64,000 bases of DNA from an uncultured Pseudomonadales bacterium (GTDB lineage Bacteria > Pseudomonadota > Gammaproteobacteria > Pseudomonadales > Balneatricaceae), in assembly GCA_937773555.1 (NCBI GenBank), contig CALJVT010000006.1:340001-404000 (forward strand), given 5' to 3'. Position numbers and translations under genes: made by a program. Shown piece by piece: positions 37,927 to 48,179 of this stretch. Numbering within the stretch: position 1 is the first letter of the stretch; every line of letters starts with the position of its first letter. Below the pieces are notes generated by a model, which worked only from the letters and a program-made list of their open reading frames with translations, did no database searches and was not told where the DNA came from.

Positions 37927-39034
37927 TGTTCATGGCTTCTATGAGTATTTTTTGATCACGGTCCAGAGTATTTAACAACCAGCTAGAAAGTAGTCCTGCA
38001 TGGGCGGCTGCAAGGCTAACCCCACTGTGGCAGCAGACACCGAAGGCCCCTTGGTACTTTGTGGAGCGTTGGTAAATAGGTGCTCCATCGGGGGACATCA
38101 CCCGCAGTGCGCTCCAACTTCGAACTAAGTGTAATTTGGCTAGTTCTGGCATTATAGTCACTGCATCGTTAGCGATGGTTTGCATTATGTCAAGGCTGGA
38201 CCTGTTATCTAGGCCTTTATGCTCATGAGAACCACCTATCTGAATGGTGCCCTCAGCAGTTTGACGCATCTGCGGGGACGCATAAGGAAGCTTACCAGCC
38301 TCAGCCCGTTCGGTAATAAGTATTTGGCCTTTAACAGGGGTGACTGGCAAGTGCATGGCTAGCTGCTTACCCAAGCGTTGATTGTCCAGGCCAGCACAGA
38401 GAACAATATGTTTAGCTAAAGAGCCTGCAGCATTAAAACCATGTTCTAACACCTCTATATGTTCAACTGGACAACGAGATTGATATTCTACGCCGAGTAA
38501 TCGGTTAGCTTTATGCAATGCTGATAATAGATATAAAGGATTAACCTGACCATCTTGTGGGCTATAAGCAGCTCCTACAACAGCTTCACCTAGGCCTGGT
38601 TGTAAAGCCAACGCAGCGTTTCTATCAAGCAGGGTATATTGAAACCTGCCCTGAGTGTGGCGCGACATGGTCGCCATCTCTTCACGTAAAACACTAAGCT
38701 GGTGCTGGCTCAGAGCAAACTCCAAACCACCTTGCCTTTGGTAGGCTATATCAATTTGGCTTTTGTGGCTTAACTGGCGGGCAAACTCTGGCCACAAATC
38801 TGCACCTTGTAGGCTCCAATTGGCGTATGCGGGGAAGTCGTTACCTTTACCTTGCACCCAGATAAGGCCAAAATTCCCCACAGATGCTCGGTGATCTGTG
38901 TCCCCTCCGTCGAGCACTAAAATGCGCAACTGGGGCTGCTTTTGTATTAGGCCATAGGCTATTGACGCGCCTACCAGACCACCACCAACAATGATCCAGT
39001 CATAGGGCGATAACTTATTATTAGCGGGGCTCAT
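37907..39034 (-). CDS. DAO-family FAD-dependent oxidase subunit (HcnC / opine oxidase B-like)
   Basis: 375-residue flavoprotein of the D-amino acid oxidase/glycine oxidase fold. FAD motif WIIVGGGLVGASIAYGL at the N-terminus, VKGQILITER in the middle, and a C-terminal CCHSGVSLAAAHAGLL loop over FAD. I choose ATG 39034 (MSPANNKL), inside the 3' end of the permease gene (14-bp overlap). It is the probable substrate-oxidising subunit of the trimeric enzyme. Exact substrate (opine, D-hydroxyproline, N-alkyl amino acid) is unresolved. Confidence 0.88.
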   Translation of the reverse strand: MSPANNKLSPYDWIIVGGGLVGASIAYGLIQKQPQLRILVLDGGDTDHRASVGNFGLIWVQGKGNDFPAYANWSLQGADLWPEFARQLSHKSQIDIAYQRQGGLEFALSQHQLSVLREEMATMSRHTQGRFQYTLLDRNAALALQPGLGEAVVGAAYSPQDGQVNPLYLLSALHKANRLLGVEYQSRCPVEHIEVLEHGFNAAGSLAKHIVLCAGLDNQRLGKQLAMHLPVTPVKGQILITERAEAGKLPYASPQMRQTAEGTIQIGGSHEHKGLDNRSSLDIMQTIANDAVTIMPELAKLHLVRSWSALRVMSPDGAPIYQRSTKYQGAFGVCCHSGVSLAAAHAGLLSSWLLNTLDRDQKILIEAMNNDRFAV

Positions 39035-39728
39035 TGACAACACGTTCTTGCAAGTGTCCACTCATACGTTTTTCCCATACACGAAATAAATACACCAACG
39101 CATAGGTCATAACTAAATACATGACCGCAGCCGTAAGATAAAACTCGTAAACCGCAAATGTTTTAGAGATTAGCTGGCGAGAAATTCCAGTTAGGTCCAA
39201 AATAGTAATAGTGGACACTAGCGACGTGGCCTGTAACAAGAAAATCACTTCATTACCGTAGGCGGGTAAACCAATACGAAATGCCTTTGGCATAGTGATA
39301 CGACGAAATAGTAGCAACCCTGACATGCCACAAGCCTGGCCAGCTTCTATGTCGTTACGAGGTACCGCACTTATGGCACCACGAAAAATTTCTGCAGAAT
39401 AAGCTGCTGTGTTTAGTACCAAAGCTAACACACCACAGAACCAAGGATCACGAAAGAAACCCCATAGCCCTAAGTCAGTCAATTCGAGCCGGAATTGACC
39501 ACTACCATAGTAAATTAAAAATATTTGCACCAACAAAGGCGTGCCTCTAAAGTAGAGGACAAAGACATAAGCTGGGGATGAAATCAGTGGGTTTTTTGCT
39601 AACCGAGCTAGGGCCAAAGGGATGGCAACAGCTAAACCAATGGCTAAACTGACCACTGTAATCCACAAGGTTACCCAAGCGCCTTGCAGCAACATGGGTA
39701 GATACTGCCATACAACAGAGAAATCCAT
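39021..39728 (-). CDS. ABC transporter permease, HisM/OccM type
   Basis: 235-residue inner-membrane permease of the polar amino acid family (His/Glu/Gln/Arg/opine), about five helices. The EAA loop EIFRGAISAVPRNDIEAGQACGMS contacts the ATPase. It pairs with the preceding HisQ/OccQ-type permease, whose stop codon shares a base with this ATG. The neighbouring oxidase subunits make the cluster resemble Agrobacterium octopine/nopaline transport-oxidation loci. Confidence 0.92.
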   Translation of the reverse strand: MDFSVVWQYLPMLLQGAWVTLWITVVSLAIGLAVAIPLALARLAKNPLISSPAYVFVLYFRGTPLLVQIFLIYYGSGQFRLELTDLGLWGFFRDPWFCGVLALVLNTAAYSAEIFRGAISAVPRNDIEAGQACGMSGLLLFRRITMPKAFRIGLPAYGNEVIFLLQATSLVSTITILDLTGISRQLISKTFAVYEFYLTAAVMYLVMTYALVYLFRVWEKRMSGHLQERVVNEPR

Positions 39729-40414
39729 TAGCGAGTCACTCCCTTATTAGCCCATATTTCAGCTCGTTTTTGCGCCATCATTGAAACTAGGGTAATGCCT
39801 AGATAAATAAACGAAGCTAATAAGTAAAAGGTGAAGGGTTCATGAGTGGCATTAGAAGCAATTTTAGTTTTACGCATGAGTTCATCTAACTGAATAATAG
39901 AAATAAGTGCAGTAGCTTTTATAAGCACCATCCACACATTACCTAAGCCTGGCAAAGCAAAACGCAGTGCCTGGGGTAACAAAATCCGATGAAACGTCTT
40001 CAATCGAGGCATGCCGATGGCTCTAGCCGCTTCGACTTGGCCCTTATGGATGGACTGGAAGGCCCCACGCAATACTTCTGTGGCAAAAGCACCATAAATA
40101 AAACCAATGGTAATGGTGCCCGCAACAAAAGGATTAATATCAACCCGTATGTCATAACCCATGCGCGTGGCGATGGATTGAATTAGGGTTGGTGTACCAA
40201 AGTAGACTAACAATAAAAGAATGAGTTCAGGCACACCACGAACCACAGTAGTGTAGATATTAGCTGCCAAATTAGCCCACCGATGATGGGTCAACTTGCC
40301 CCAGCTGCCCAACAATCCAAGTAGTACAGCAACCACCATAGCGCAGAGGCCGACAGCGATCGTTAGTTGTAAACCGTCAAATAAGAGCCAGCCGTAGCCA
40401 TGTAAATCTAACAT
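39728..40414 (-). CDS. ABC transporter permease, HisQ/OccQ type
   Basis: 228-residue permease with about five helices and the EAA loop EVLRGAFQSIHKGQVEAARAIGMP. I place the start at ATG 40414 (MLDLHGYGWLLFDG), which matches the family N-terminus; a longer start at 40468 would force translation through an intrinsic-terminator hairpin and adds 18 unusual residues. It partners with the HisM-type permease immediately downstream. Confidence 0.9.
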   Translation of the reverse strand: MLDLHGYGWLLFDGLQLTIAVGLCAMVVAVLLGLLGSWGKLTHHRWANLAANIYTTVVRGVPELILLLLVYFGTPTLIQSIATRMGYDIRVDINPFVAGTITIGFIYGAFATEVLRGAFQSIHKGQVEAARAIGMPRLKTFHRILLPQALRFALPGLGNVWMVLIKATALISIIQLDELMRKTKIASNATHEPFTFYLLASFIYLGITLVSMMAQKRAEIWANKGVTR

Positions 40415-40436
40415 AAAGAAACACTGCCTAAGAGTT

Positions 40437-40461
40437 AAAAAAAAAGGCGGCATCAGCCGCC
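40437..40461 (-). terminator. Intrinsic terminator between binding protein and permease genes
   Basis: On the minus strand GGCGGC, loop TGAT, GCCGCC is followed by nine T. The stem is perfect and G/C-only. It lies 17 bp after the binding protein stop and before the permease start, so partial termination would favour binding protein over permease, as in the hisJ-hisQ region of enterics. Confidence 0.75.
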
Positions 40462-40477
40462 CTTTCAAATGGCTTAA

Positions 40478-41233
40478 TTAGCCACCGTAAACACTAAAGC
40501 CAAACCATTTATTGCTAATAGCATCATAAGTGCCGTCAGCTAGGATTTGTTCTAGGGCTGTGTTCATACGGTCACGTAGTTCAGTATCTTCTTTACGCAC
40601 ACCGATACCAGCACCCAGACCAAAGTATTTAGTGTCTGAAATGTCTGCGCCAAAGAATTCACCTTTCATTCCGGCTGACTTCATCATATCGTCACCCACA
40701 ATAACGTCAACGAACAACAAGTCCACACGACCTGCAGCGAAGTCTAAGTTGGCTTCTTCTTGAGCACCGTAAGTACGAATTTCTAGAATGTCACCAAACT
40801 CACCGCGTAGATAGTTTTCTTGCACTGTAGAGCTTTGCACACCCACGATCATGCCCGCAGTAGCTTCACTTGAAGAGCCAGCAGCGCGAATAAAACGGTT
40901 AGGGGTATTGTAGTACTTGTTAGTAAAACCAATTTTTTGCTGACGCTCTTGCGTGATCGACATGGACGCAAGAATAGTGTCAAACTTCTTGGCTAACAAA
41001 GCTGGGATGATGCCGTCCCAATCCGATGTGACCCATTCACAATCTGCTTTCATAGCAGCACATAGAGCATCACCCACTTCAATATCAAAACCAATCAGGT
41101 TGTTGTCACTGTCGTAGTAGTTATATGGAGGATATGCGCCTTCTGTACCCATCAAAATTGTGTCAGACGCAACAGCACCCAAAGACATCGTCAACACGCC
41201 TGTCGTTAGCGCAGCAGCAAGTAGTTTATTCAT
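40478..41233 (-). CDS. Periplasmic amino acid/opine-binding protein (ABC, HisJ/OccT type)
   Basis: 251-residue secreted solute-binding protein. Signal peptide [22 protein letters not shown] with cleavage about residue 22, then the family 3 fold: [47 protein letters not shown], and a [13 protein letters not shown]-like hinge. The start at ATG 41233 has GAGG at correct spacing; an ATG 18 bases upstream does not. Binding-loop residues resemble those of Lys/Arg/Orn/octopine-binding proteins, so a basic amino acid or its opine is the best guess. Confidence 0.93.
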   Translation of the reverse strand: MNKLLAAALTTGVLTMSLGAVASDTILMGTEGAYPPYNYYDSDNNLIGFDIEVGDALCAAMKADCEWVTSDWDGIIPALLAKKFDTILASMSITQERQQKIGFTNKYYNTPNRFIRAAGSSSEATAGMIVGVQSSTVQENYLRGEFGDILEIRTYGAQEEANLDFAAGRVDLLFVDVIVGDDMMKSAGMKGEFFGADISDTKYFGLGAGIGVRKEDTELRDRMNTALEQILADGTYDAISNKWFGFSVYGG

Positions 41234-41286
41234 AAGAACCTCATCATTCATTTATTGTGGTTATGGTTAGCCAAAAAAGGCTAGGG

Positions 41287-42051
41287 TTAATAGCTCGACG
41301 CCAAAAACTGACGGCATCGTTCTGATTTTGGGTTTTTAAACACCTCGTCGGGCGTGCCTTGTTCCTCAATCATGCCTTGATGAAGGAAAACAACTTTAGA
41401 GGAAACCTCGCGCGCAAAGGTCATTTCATGGGTGACTACAATCATAGTGCGGCCTTCTGCAGCTAGCTGGCGCATGACCTTGAGCACCTCTCCCACTAGT
41501 TCCGGATCGAGTGCAGAGGTGGGCTCATCAAACAACATCACTTCCGGGTCCATAGCGAGGGCACGAGCGATGGCAGCTCGCTGTTGCTGCCCACCAGATA
41601 GGTGGTCTGGGTATTGCAGTGCCTTATCAGCAATGCCTACTTTTTCCAATAACTGCATTGCCTTAGCATGGGCTTCAGCCTTAGATTGGCCCAACACATG
41701 TATGGGGGCTTCCATAATATTTTGAAGGATAGTCATATGGCTCCAAAGATTAAAACTTTGGAATACCATGCCTAATTTAGTGCGAATACGATCAACTTGT
41801 TTTTGATCAGCAGGCAAACGGTTGCCCTTACTGTCAGTCTTCATTTCCATAAGCTCGCCATTCACCCGTACTTCGCCACTGTTAGGTGTCTCTAGCAGAT
41901 TAATACAACGTAAGAATGTGCTTTTACCAGAGCCGCTAGCACCAATTAGAGAAATCACATCACCTTTATTAGCTTCTAAAGACATCCCTTTTATTACTTC
42001 GATGTTATTAAAGCTTTTGTGCAAATCTGAAATGGATAGAGCTGAAGTCAT
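41287..42051 (-). CDS. ABC transporter ATP-binding protein, HisP/OccP type
   Basis: 254-residue ATPase of the polar amino acid importer family. Walker [20 protein letters not shown]-loop region [12 protein letters not shown], signature [19 protein letters not shown], Walker [15 protein letters not shown] and the H-loop VVTHEM. It is the first gene of the seven-gene leftward operon, with AGGA at good spacing. The 230-base region upstream holds the divergent promoters of this operon and yggS. Confidence 0.95.
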   Translation of the reverse strand: MTSALSISDLHKSFNNIEVIKGMSLEANKGDVISLIGASGSGKSTFLRCINLLETPNSGEVRVNGELMEMKTDSKGNRLPADQKQVDRIRTKLGMVFQSFNLWSHMTILQNIMEAPIHVLGQSKAEAHAKAMQLLEKVGIADKALQYPDHLSGGQQQRAAIARALAMDPEVMLFDEPTSALDPELVGEVLKVMRQLAAEGRTMIVVTHEMTFAREVSSKVVFLHQGMIEEQGTPDEVFKNPKSERCRQFLASSY

Positions 42052-42281
42052 TGTGTATCCTGAACCTGTGGGCTATTGTGAAAAAACCAAACAATGACAT
42101 CATATTGGCTTAAACCCTCAAGCTCAAGCAGATCCTACTCTAGACCTATAACTAGGTCGCTTTGTCTTAATTTTAAGTCCGCCTGCCGCAACTTTTACAT
42201 TGAAATATGCACTATGAGGCACCCGCTATAATTGGTACCATAATAACTGTTTGTATCTTAACACCCCTATTGTAGCTACTT

Positions 42282-42980
42282 ATGTCATATAATCCTATCG
42301 AAGAGAACATTCCCCAAGCTTTAATGCGTACTCAACAGCGGATTAATGAAGCTTGCCAAGCCTCTGACCGAAGCCCCAATGACGTCATGTTATTGGCAGT
42401 CAGTAAAACCAAACCACTAAGCCACGTTATTGCAGCTTATGATCATGGCCAACGCCATTTTGGAGAAAATTATCTACAGGATGCTTTGGATAAAATTGAG
42501 CACTGCCCACATCATAATATTGTATGGCATTTTATAGGAGCCATTCAGAGTAATAAAACAAAAACCATAGCAGCCAAGTTTGACTGGGTTCATACCTTGG
42601 ATAGAGAGAAAATTGCTCTGAGGCTAAGTCAACATAGGCCAACTCATTTAGCACCTTTAAAAGTGCTCATACAAGTTAACATTAGCAACGAAGATAACAA
42701 AAGCGGTGTTGCACTGGAACAATTAGAAGCACTTGTGGAGCAAGTGTCACAATTACCTAACCTAGTGTTGTGTGGTTTAATGTGCATACCTGCTGCAGGT
42801 CAAACTGAATCTATTCAGCGCCACGCGTTCAATAAAATGGCTGCAGCAAGGGATCGACTCAACCGCAGCTACCCAAACATAAAGCAGCTTTCTATGGGTA
42901 TGTCGGGCGACTTAAATAGCGCTATTGCTTGTCGCTCAACCATAGTACGTATTGGCACAGATATCTTTGGTGCCCGCTGA
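42282..42980 (+). CDS. yggS: PLP homeostasis protein (YggS/PROSC)
   Basis: 232-residue PLP-binding TIM-barrel protein that buffers pyridoxal phosphate and affects amino acid pools; no enzyme activity is known. The PLP lysine is in LLAVSKTKP; HFGENYLQDA, WHFIGAIQSNK, and the phosphate-binding SMGMSGDLNSAI plus VRIGTDIFGAR are conserved. A TATAAT at 42227-42232 is a plausible -10. proC follows 67 bp downstream, the usual pair. Confidence 0.96.
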   Translation: MSYNPIEENIPQALMRTQQRINEACQASDRSPNDVMLLAVSKTKPLSHVIAAYDHGQRHFGENYLQDALDKIEHCPHHNIVWHFIGAIQSNKTKTIAAKFDWVHTLDREKIALRLSQHRPTHLAPLKVLIQVNISNEDNKSGVALEQLEALVEQVSQLPNLVLCGLMCIPAAGQTESIQRHAFNKMAAARDRLNRSYPNIKQLSMGMSGDLNSAIACRSTIVRIGTDIFGAR

Positions 42981-43047
42981 ACACTGCACCTTAATTTATA
43001 AGCACCTATGGCAATCTAAACTAACGTATAACAACTAGGACCAAACT

Positions 43048-43875
43048 ATGCCACAGACTCCTCACATTACCTTTATCGGCGCCGGCAACATGGCGCAAGC
43101 TATTCTTAAAGGTATGCTTGCAGCGGGATACCCGCAAAGTAAAATTTCTGCCAGTGGCCGTACGCAATCTAAATTAGACGTGTTAACAGCAGACACCGGG
43201 ATTCGCACTAGTACCGATAACTTATCCCTTTGCCGCCAGGCGGATGTGATTGTTTTAGGTGTAAAACCTCACATGATGGGAGACTTGGTACAAAGCATTG
43301 CTCCTGCAGTAGATACTAGGAGACAACTGATCGTTTCAGTAGCTGCTGGCATTTTAGCCAGTAGTATAGAAACATGGCTGGGCCAAAAAGCGCCTATTGT
43401 CCGCTGTATGCCCAACACCCCATCTTTGGTAGGCCAAGGGGCTGCAGGCTTGTTCGCCACAGGAGGCGTTTCTGACGCACAAAAACAAACTGCCAGCATT
43501 ATTATGCAATCAGTAGGGTTGGCATTGTGGGTAGAAACTGAAGCTGATATTGATGCCGTCACGGCTGTTTCAGGAAGCGGCCCCGCTTATTACTTCTTAA
43601 TGATGGAAGCCATGATTGCAGGGGCAGAAGAGCTAGGGTTGAGCAACGAAATAGCCAAAAAATTGGTCCTTCAAACAGCTACTGGAGCTGCTCAAATGGC
43701 CCAACAAAGTAATCAAACACCAAGCCAATTGCGAGAGGCTGTCACCTCACCCAAGGGCACAACAGAACAGGCACTCAACACCTTTAATAACGGTGGTTTT
43801 AACCAACTCTGCAGCCAAGCTATGGCTGCTGCACATCACCGATCTAAGGAATTAGCGCAGCTATTTAAAGCCTAA
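43048..43875 (+). CDS. proC: Pyrroline-5-carboxylate reductase
   Basis: Last step of proline synthesis, NAD(P)H-dependent. 275 residues with N-terminal Rossmann motif ITFIGAGNMAQAILKG, VRCMPNTPSLVGQGA and the signature block AVSGSGPAYYFLMMEAM followed by LREAVTSPKGTTEQAL. It pairs with yggS. yggT, which normally follows proC, is about 5 kb away here on the opposite strand. Confidence 0.97.
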   Translation: MPQTPHITFIGAGNMAQAILKGMLAAGYPQSKISASGRTQSKLDVLTADTGIRTSTDNLSLCRQADVIVLGVKPHMMGDLVQSIAPAVDTRRQLIVSVAAGILASSIETWLGQKAPIVRCMPNTPSLVGQGAAGLFATGGVSDAQKQTASIIMQSVGLALWVETEADIDAVTAVSGSGPAYYFLMMEAMIAGAEELGLSNEIAKKLVLQTATGAAQMAQQSNQTPSQLREAVTSPKGTTEQALNTFNNGGFNQLCSQAMAAAHHRSKELAQLFKA

Positions 43876-43971
43876 TGGCGATGCAAGAAGCGCAACCCCT
43901 AAACAGTCACAGCCATATCAAGCTCAGCCAACACATATTAGAAACTCTGGCTTGGGTTTATATGGCAGTAC

Positions 43972-43999
43972 TAAAAAACACCTTTAAGCCAGTTTTTTA
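43972..43999. terminator. A/T-rich bidirectional terminator between proC and ettA
   Basis: TAAAAAAC and GTTTTTTA form an 8-bp stem with a 12-base loop between two convergent genes; the right arm lies inside the ettA 3' end. The stem is weak, being A/T-rich, but could serve both strands. Confidence 0.35.
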
Positions 44000-45642
44000 T
44001 ACTTCACTCGCGTAGGCTGATGATCTTTACCTGTGCGGGCTCTATAGTCTTCGGCGTATTCTGAGTAGTTGCCTTCAAAAAAAGACGCTTTCGAATCTCC
44101 TTCGTAAGCCAAAGTGTGAGTGCACACACGATCCAGGAACCAACGATCGTGAGAAATCACGATAGCAGCACCAGGGAAGGCTAATAAAGCCTCTTCTAGG
44201 GCCCGTAAAGTTTCTACGTCTAAGTCGTTCGTTGGTTCGTCGAGAAGCAACACGTTGCCACCCTGTTTTAGCAGCTTGGCAAGGTGTAGGCGGTTACGTT
44301 CACCACCAGACAAGTCTTTAACAAACTTCTGCTGATCGTTGCCTTTGAAGTTAAAGCGCCCCGCATACGCGCGTGATGGCACCTGATAGTTACCAACAGT
44401 AATAATGTCCTGCCCATCAGACAATTCTTCCCACACAGTTTTAGTACCATCTAACTCACGCGCTTGGTCTACATGGGCTAGTTCAACCGTATCTCCTATT
44501 ACAATACTGCCTGAATCTGGTTGTTCGCTACCCGTAAGCATTTTGAACAAAGTTGATTTACCCGCTCCGTTACCACCAACAACGCCTACAATAGCGCCTT
44601 GGGGCATACTAAACTCCAAACCTTCGACTAACATCTTATCGCCAAAAGCTTTGCTCACGCCTGTCACATCAATCACTTTGTCACCTAAGCGTGGCCCGGG
44701 CGGAATGTAGATTTCAGACGTTTCATTTCGTTCTTGGAATTCACGTGAACTCAATTCCTCAAACCGAGCTAAACGTGCTTTAGATTTCGCCTGGCGACCT
44801 TTGGCGTTGCTGCGCACCCAATCTAATTCTGACTTCACAGCTTTTTCATGCGAGGCTTGTTGGCGGCCCTCTTGAACCAAGCGCGCTTCTTTTTGTTCTA
44901 ACCAAGACGAGTAATTGCCTTCGTACGGAATACCATGGCCACGGTCTAGTTCTAAGATCCATCCCGCAGCGTTATCGAGGAAATAACGGTCGTGTGTAAT
45001 AGCCACAACAGTACCATTGTAATCTACTAAAAAGCGCTCTAACCAAGCCACAGATTCCGCATCTAAGTGGTTAGTTGGCTCATCTAGTAACAGCATGTCG
45101 GGCTTGTTCAATAGCAAACGACATAACGCCACACGGCGGCGTTCACCACCTGATAGGTACTCTACTTTTTCATCCCACCCTGGCAAGCGCAGGGCTTCTG
45201 CCGCCACCTCTAAGGTGCGTTCTAGGTTGTGAGCATCGCTGGCTTGTATAACGTCTTCTAGTTTTGCTTGTTCGGCTGCAAGAGCATCGAAATCGGCATC
45301 GGGTTCTGCATAAGCTGCATATACAGCATCTAAAGCTGTTAAGGCATTTTTTGCTTCAGCAACGCCTTCCTCAACGACTTCACGCACAGTTTTGGAATCA
45401 TCCAGCTTTGGCTCTTGCTCCAAGTAACCCACATTAATGCCCGGCTGTGGGCGTGCTTCACCGTTATATTCTTTGTCAACACCTGCCATTATACGCAACA
45501 AGCTAGATTTACCAGAACCATTTAAACCAAGGACACCAATTTTGGCACCAGGAAAAAAAGACAAGGAAATGTTTTTTAGAATTTCACGCTTGGGAGGAAC
45601 TACTTTTCCAACCCTATTCATCGTATATACAAACTGCGCCAT
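43984..45642 (-). CDS. ettA: Energy-dependent translational throttle protein EttA (ABC-F)
   Basis: Soluble ABC-F ATPase that binds the ribosomal E site and gates the first peptide bond according to ATP/ADP ratio. 552 residues, two ABC domains: Walker A GLNGSGKSSLLRIMAG and GGNGAGKSTLFKMLTG, signatures LSGGERRRVALCRLL and LSGGERNRLHLAKLL, Walker B MLLLDEPTNHLD and VLLLDEPTNDLD. The N-terminus MAQFVYTMNRVGKVVPPKREIL and the EttA-length arm distinguish it from Uup and YheS. Confidence 0.97.
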   Translation of the reverse strand: MAQFVYTMNRVGKVVPPKREILKNISLSFFPGAKIGVLGLNGSGKSSLLRIMAGVDKEYNGEARPQPGINVGYLEQEPKLDDSKTVREVVEEGVAEAKNALTALDAVYAAYAEPDADFDALAAEQAKLEDVIQASDAHNLERTLEVAAEALRLPGWDEKVEYLSGGERRRVALCRLLLNKPDMLLLDEPTNHLDAESVAWLERFLVDYNGTVVAITHDRYFLDNAAGWILELDRGHGIPYEGNYSSWLEQKEARLVQEGRQQASHEKAVKSELDWVRSNAKGRQAKSKARLARFEELSSREFQERNETSEIYIPPGPRLGDKVIDVTGVSKAFGDKMLVEGLEFSMPQGAIVGVVGGNGAGKSTLFKMLTGSEQPDSGSIVIGDTVELAHVDQARELDGTKTVWEELSDGQDIITVGNYQVPSRAYAGRFNFKGNDQQKFVKDLSGGERNRLHLAKLLKQGGNVLLLDEPTNDLDVETLRALEEALLAFPGAAIVISHDRWFLDRVCTHTLAYEGDSKASFFEGNYSEYAEDYRARTGKDHQPTRVKYKKLA

Positions 45643-45814
45643 GTGATTTCCTGATTAATACAAAAATAGACTTCTATTATACCCTGAGACGTCATTAAAA
45701 GGGGGAAAGCGCACCCCTTAGTATTTTGCCATCCAGTCACTTGTGATATGGTTTGCAGCCCCCACTAAAGGGGGGTACCCTGTTTTAATCACCGTTGTTG
45801 TTAAAGGAATTTCA

Positions 45815-46405
45815 GTGCCTACATCATATGTCGCCTCCTCATTGCTGCCCACCCCTTACGGCACTTTCAATATGCATGGTTTTGCCGATAGCGAAACTGG
45901 TAAAGAGCACCTGGCCCTGAGTATGGGCGACTTTACCGACGGTACTGCCGTGCTGACACGTTTGCACTCCGAGTGCTTAACGGGTGACGCCTTATTTAGT
46001 ATGCGTTGTGACTGCGGTTATCAGCTAAAAGAAGCTTTAAAGCGCATTTCAGAAGAAGGCCGTGGGGTGATTTTGTACTTGCGCCAAGAAGGTCGTGGAA
46101 TTGGGTTATTGAACAAAATCAAGGCTTACAACCTGCAAGATCAAGGAGCAGACACCGTAGAAGCTAATGAGCGCTTAGGTTTTGATGCCGACATGCGCAA
46201 GTATGATATGACCAAGGATATGCTTGACCACCTACAAATCAAGTCGGTGAAATTGATGACCAACAATCCACGAAAAATTAAAGCCCTCACCGAACTTGGC
46301 ATTGTTGTAGAACAGCGCCAAGCAATAGAAGTGGGTGAAAACAGCCATAACAAAAATTACCTCGCCACCAAGGCTAGCAAGCTAGATCATTTATTCGGCC
46401 GGTAG
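45815..46405 (+). CDS. ribA: GTP cyclohydrolase II
   Basis: Opens the GTP ring, first step of riboflavin synthesis. The start is GTG 45815 with AAAGGA six bases upstream; this gives 196 residues, the E. coli length, whereas the longer in-frame start adds an unrelated 24-residue stretch. Zinc cysteines lie in [21 protein letters not shown], with [15 protein letters not shown] and LMTNNPRKI conserved. It is RibA alone, not fused to RibB. Its 3' end overlaps dxs by 15 bp. Confidence 0.96.
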   Translation: MPTSYVASSLLPTPYGTFNMHGFADSETGKEHLALSMGDFTDGTAVLTRLHSECLTGDALFSMRCDCGYQLKEALKRISEEGRGVILYLRQEGRGIGLLNKIKAYNLQDQGADTVEANERLGFDADMRKYDMTKDMLDHLQIKSVKLMTNNPRKIKALTELGIVVEQRQAIEVGENSHNKNYLATKASKLDHLFGR

Positions 46406-48175
46406 ATGAGCCTGCCAGGCGTTAATTTTTGCTGTGATAGCCTCCTTAGATAAACCTGTATTGTGCAGCACCTGTTCGCGAGTACCATGAGGTAGGGCTG
46501 CATCTTGGTGACCTAAGCACAATAATCTAACACTAGTTTTTTGCTGCACTAACCACTCACTCACAGCAGAGCCTGCACCACCAATGCAGCTATGATCTTC
46601 GATGGTGACAAAGCCGTTATGCTGCAGCAGCAGTTGTTTTAATAGCATTTCGTCTAACGGTTTCACAAAACGCATATCCACAAGCGTCGCATCAGCGGCC
46701 TCTGCCACCATTGTTAGTTTGTCTAATAAAGCCCCAAAATTGAGTATGGCAATGGCATTAGATTTACCCGACGAACGAATCACCTGGCCTCTACCTAATT
46801 CGATGGGTGCCAGCAAGGGCAGCCCCTCTATTGCTTCACCACGGGGGTAGCGCACTGCAACCGGCCCACAATAAGCATAACCAAAGTTTAGCATTGCCGT
46901 AGCTTCAGCCGCATTACTTGGAGCCATCACTACCACATTAGGCAAACAACGCAAAAAAGCCAGGTCATAAGCACCTGTATGAGTTGCTCCATCTTCACCC
47001 ACAACTCCCGCTCTATCAATGGCTAATAATATATCTAAATTTTGCAACGCAATGTCGTGAATGAATTGATCATAACCACGCTGCAAAAACGTAGAATAAA
47101 TGGCGACAACGGGTTTAGCACCTTCACACGCCATGCCGGCAGCTAATGTGATTGCATGCTGTTCGGCAATGGCTACATCAAACAAACGTTCAGCAAATTC
47201 TTTGGAAAAAGACTCAAGGCCGGAACCACCTAACATAGCCGGCGTAATTGCCATTAACCGGCCATCTATGCGTGCTTTCTCACAAACCCACTGACCAAAC
47301 ACATGAGCGTAAGTGGGAGACTTTTTGATAATTATAGGCTCAATGGGGTCAATTTTGGCCAACGCATGGTAGCCCACTGGATCACTTTCAGCTGGCCCAT
47401 AGCCCTTGCCTTTTAGGGTGTTGATATGCAGCAACTTAGGCCCAGGAAGGCTTAATAACTCAGTAATGATCGACATTAATTGTGGCAAGTCGTGGCCATC
47501 CACAGGGCCCCGGTAGGTAAAGCCTAAGGCCGTAAACCACTGGGATGGCCCACCAAAACCATGGTGGTCATCCAAAAAAGTAGCTAAGCCACCTAAATTT
47601 GCATCGATGGCCATATCATTATCATTAACAATAATGAGTGCGTTAGCTTGGCAGTGGGCCATATGATTTAATGCCTCAAAGGCCATGCCAGCCGTAAGTG
47701 CTCCATCACCAATTACCGCAATATGGTGAGCTAGCGGGCTTTTGTTTGCCAAAACCATACCCAACAAAGCACTAATCGAGGTGCTGGCATGACCTACACC
47801 AAAAGTATCAAATACACTTTCATCTCGTTTAGGGAAGGGTGCTAAACCACCTGCCTGACGCATACTCAGCATGGCTTTTTTACGCCCTGTGAGCATTTTA
47901 TGAGGGTAGGCCTGATGACCCACATCCCAAATTAGCCTATCGTTTGGTGTATCCAGCAAGTAGTGTAAAGCGATGGTGAGCTCTACCACCCCTAATCCAG
48001 CGCCTAAGTGGCCTCCAGTTTGGCCCACACTATATAACAAGGCCAAACGCAACTCATAGGCTAATTGAGGTAATAGTGCCGGCTTTAGCATGCGTAAGTC
48101 TGCCACACCGTCCACTTGATCAAACAAAGGTGTGGCTGGTGCTTGCCGCGGAATGTTTAGGATAACTGGGAACAT
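46391..48175 (-). CDS. dxs: 1-deoxy-D-xylulose-5-phosphate synthase, with shortened inter-domain segment
   Basis: TPP enzyme of the MEP isoprenoid pathway joining pyruvate and glyceraldehyde-3-phosphate. 594 residues versus about 620 in E. coli. [20 protein letters not shown] motif [16 protein letters not shown], the VNDNDMAID block and [14 protein letters not shown] are intact. The difference is that the region between NDNDMAID and the [12 protein letters not shown] motif is shortened by roughly 40 residues; the known flexible segment there seems reduced. ispA is directly upstream (4 bp gap). Confidence 0.95.
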   Translation of the reverse strand: MFPVILNIPRQAPATPLFDQVDGVADLRMLKPALLPQLAYELRLALLYSVGQTGGHLGAGLGVVELTIALHYLLDTPNDRLIWDVGHQAYPHKMLTGRKKAMLSMRQAGGLAPFPKRDESVFDTFGVGHASTSISALLGMVLANKSPLAHHIAVIGDGALTAGMAFEALNHMAHCQANALIIVNDNDMAIDANLGGLATFLDDHHGFGGPSQWFTALGFTYRGPVDGHDLPQLMSIITELLSLPGPKLLHINTLKGKGYGPAESDPVGYHALAKIDPIEPIIIKKSPTYAHVFGQWVCEKARIDGRLMAITPAMLGGSGLESFSKEFAERLFDVAIAEQHAITLAAGMACEGAKPVVAIYSTFLQRGYDQFIHDIALQNLDILLAIDRAGVVGEDGATHTGAYDLAFLRCLPNVVVMAPSNAAEATAMLNFGYAYCGPVAVRYPRGEAIEGLPLLAPIELGRGQVIRSSGKSNAIAILNFGALLDKLTMVAEAADATLVDMRFVKPLDEMLLKQLLLQHNGFVTIEDHSCIGGAGSAVSEWLVQQKTSVRLLCLGHQDAALPHGTREQVLHNTGLSKEAITAKINAWQAHLPAE

Positions 48176-48179
48176 GTGA

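Noticed and set aside
36245-39034. Hydrogen cyanide synthase HcnABC
   Set aside because: Subunit composition matches, but the genes are in one operon with a polar amino acid importer. This fits opine/hydroxyproline oxidation better, and HcnABC operons normally have order hcnA-hcnB-hcnC without a transporter.
40415-40468. Longer N-terminus of the HisQ-type permease
   Set aside because: It would translate through an intrinsic terminator hairpin with poly-U and adds residues untypical of the family.
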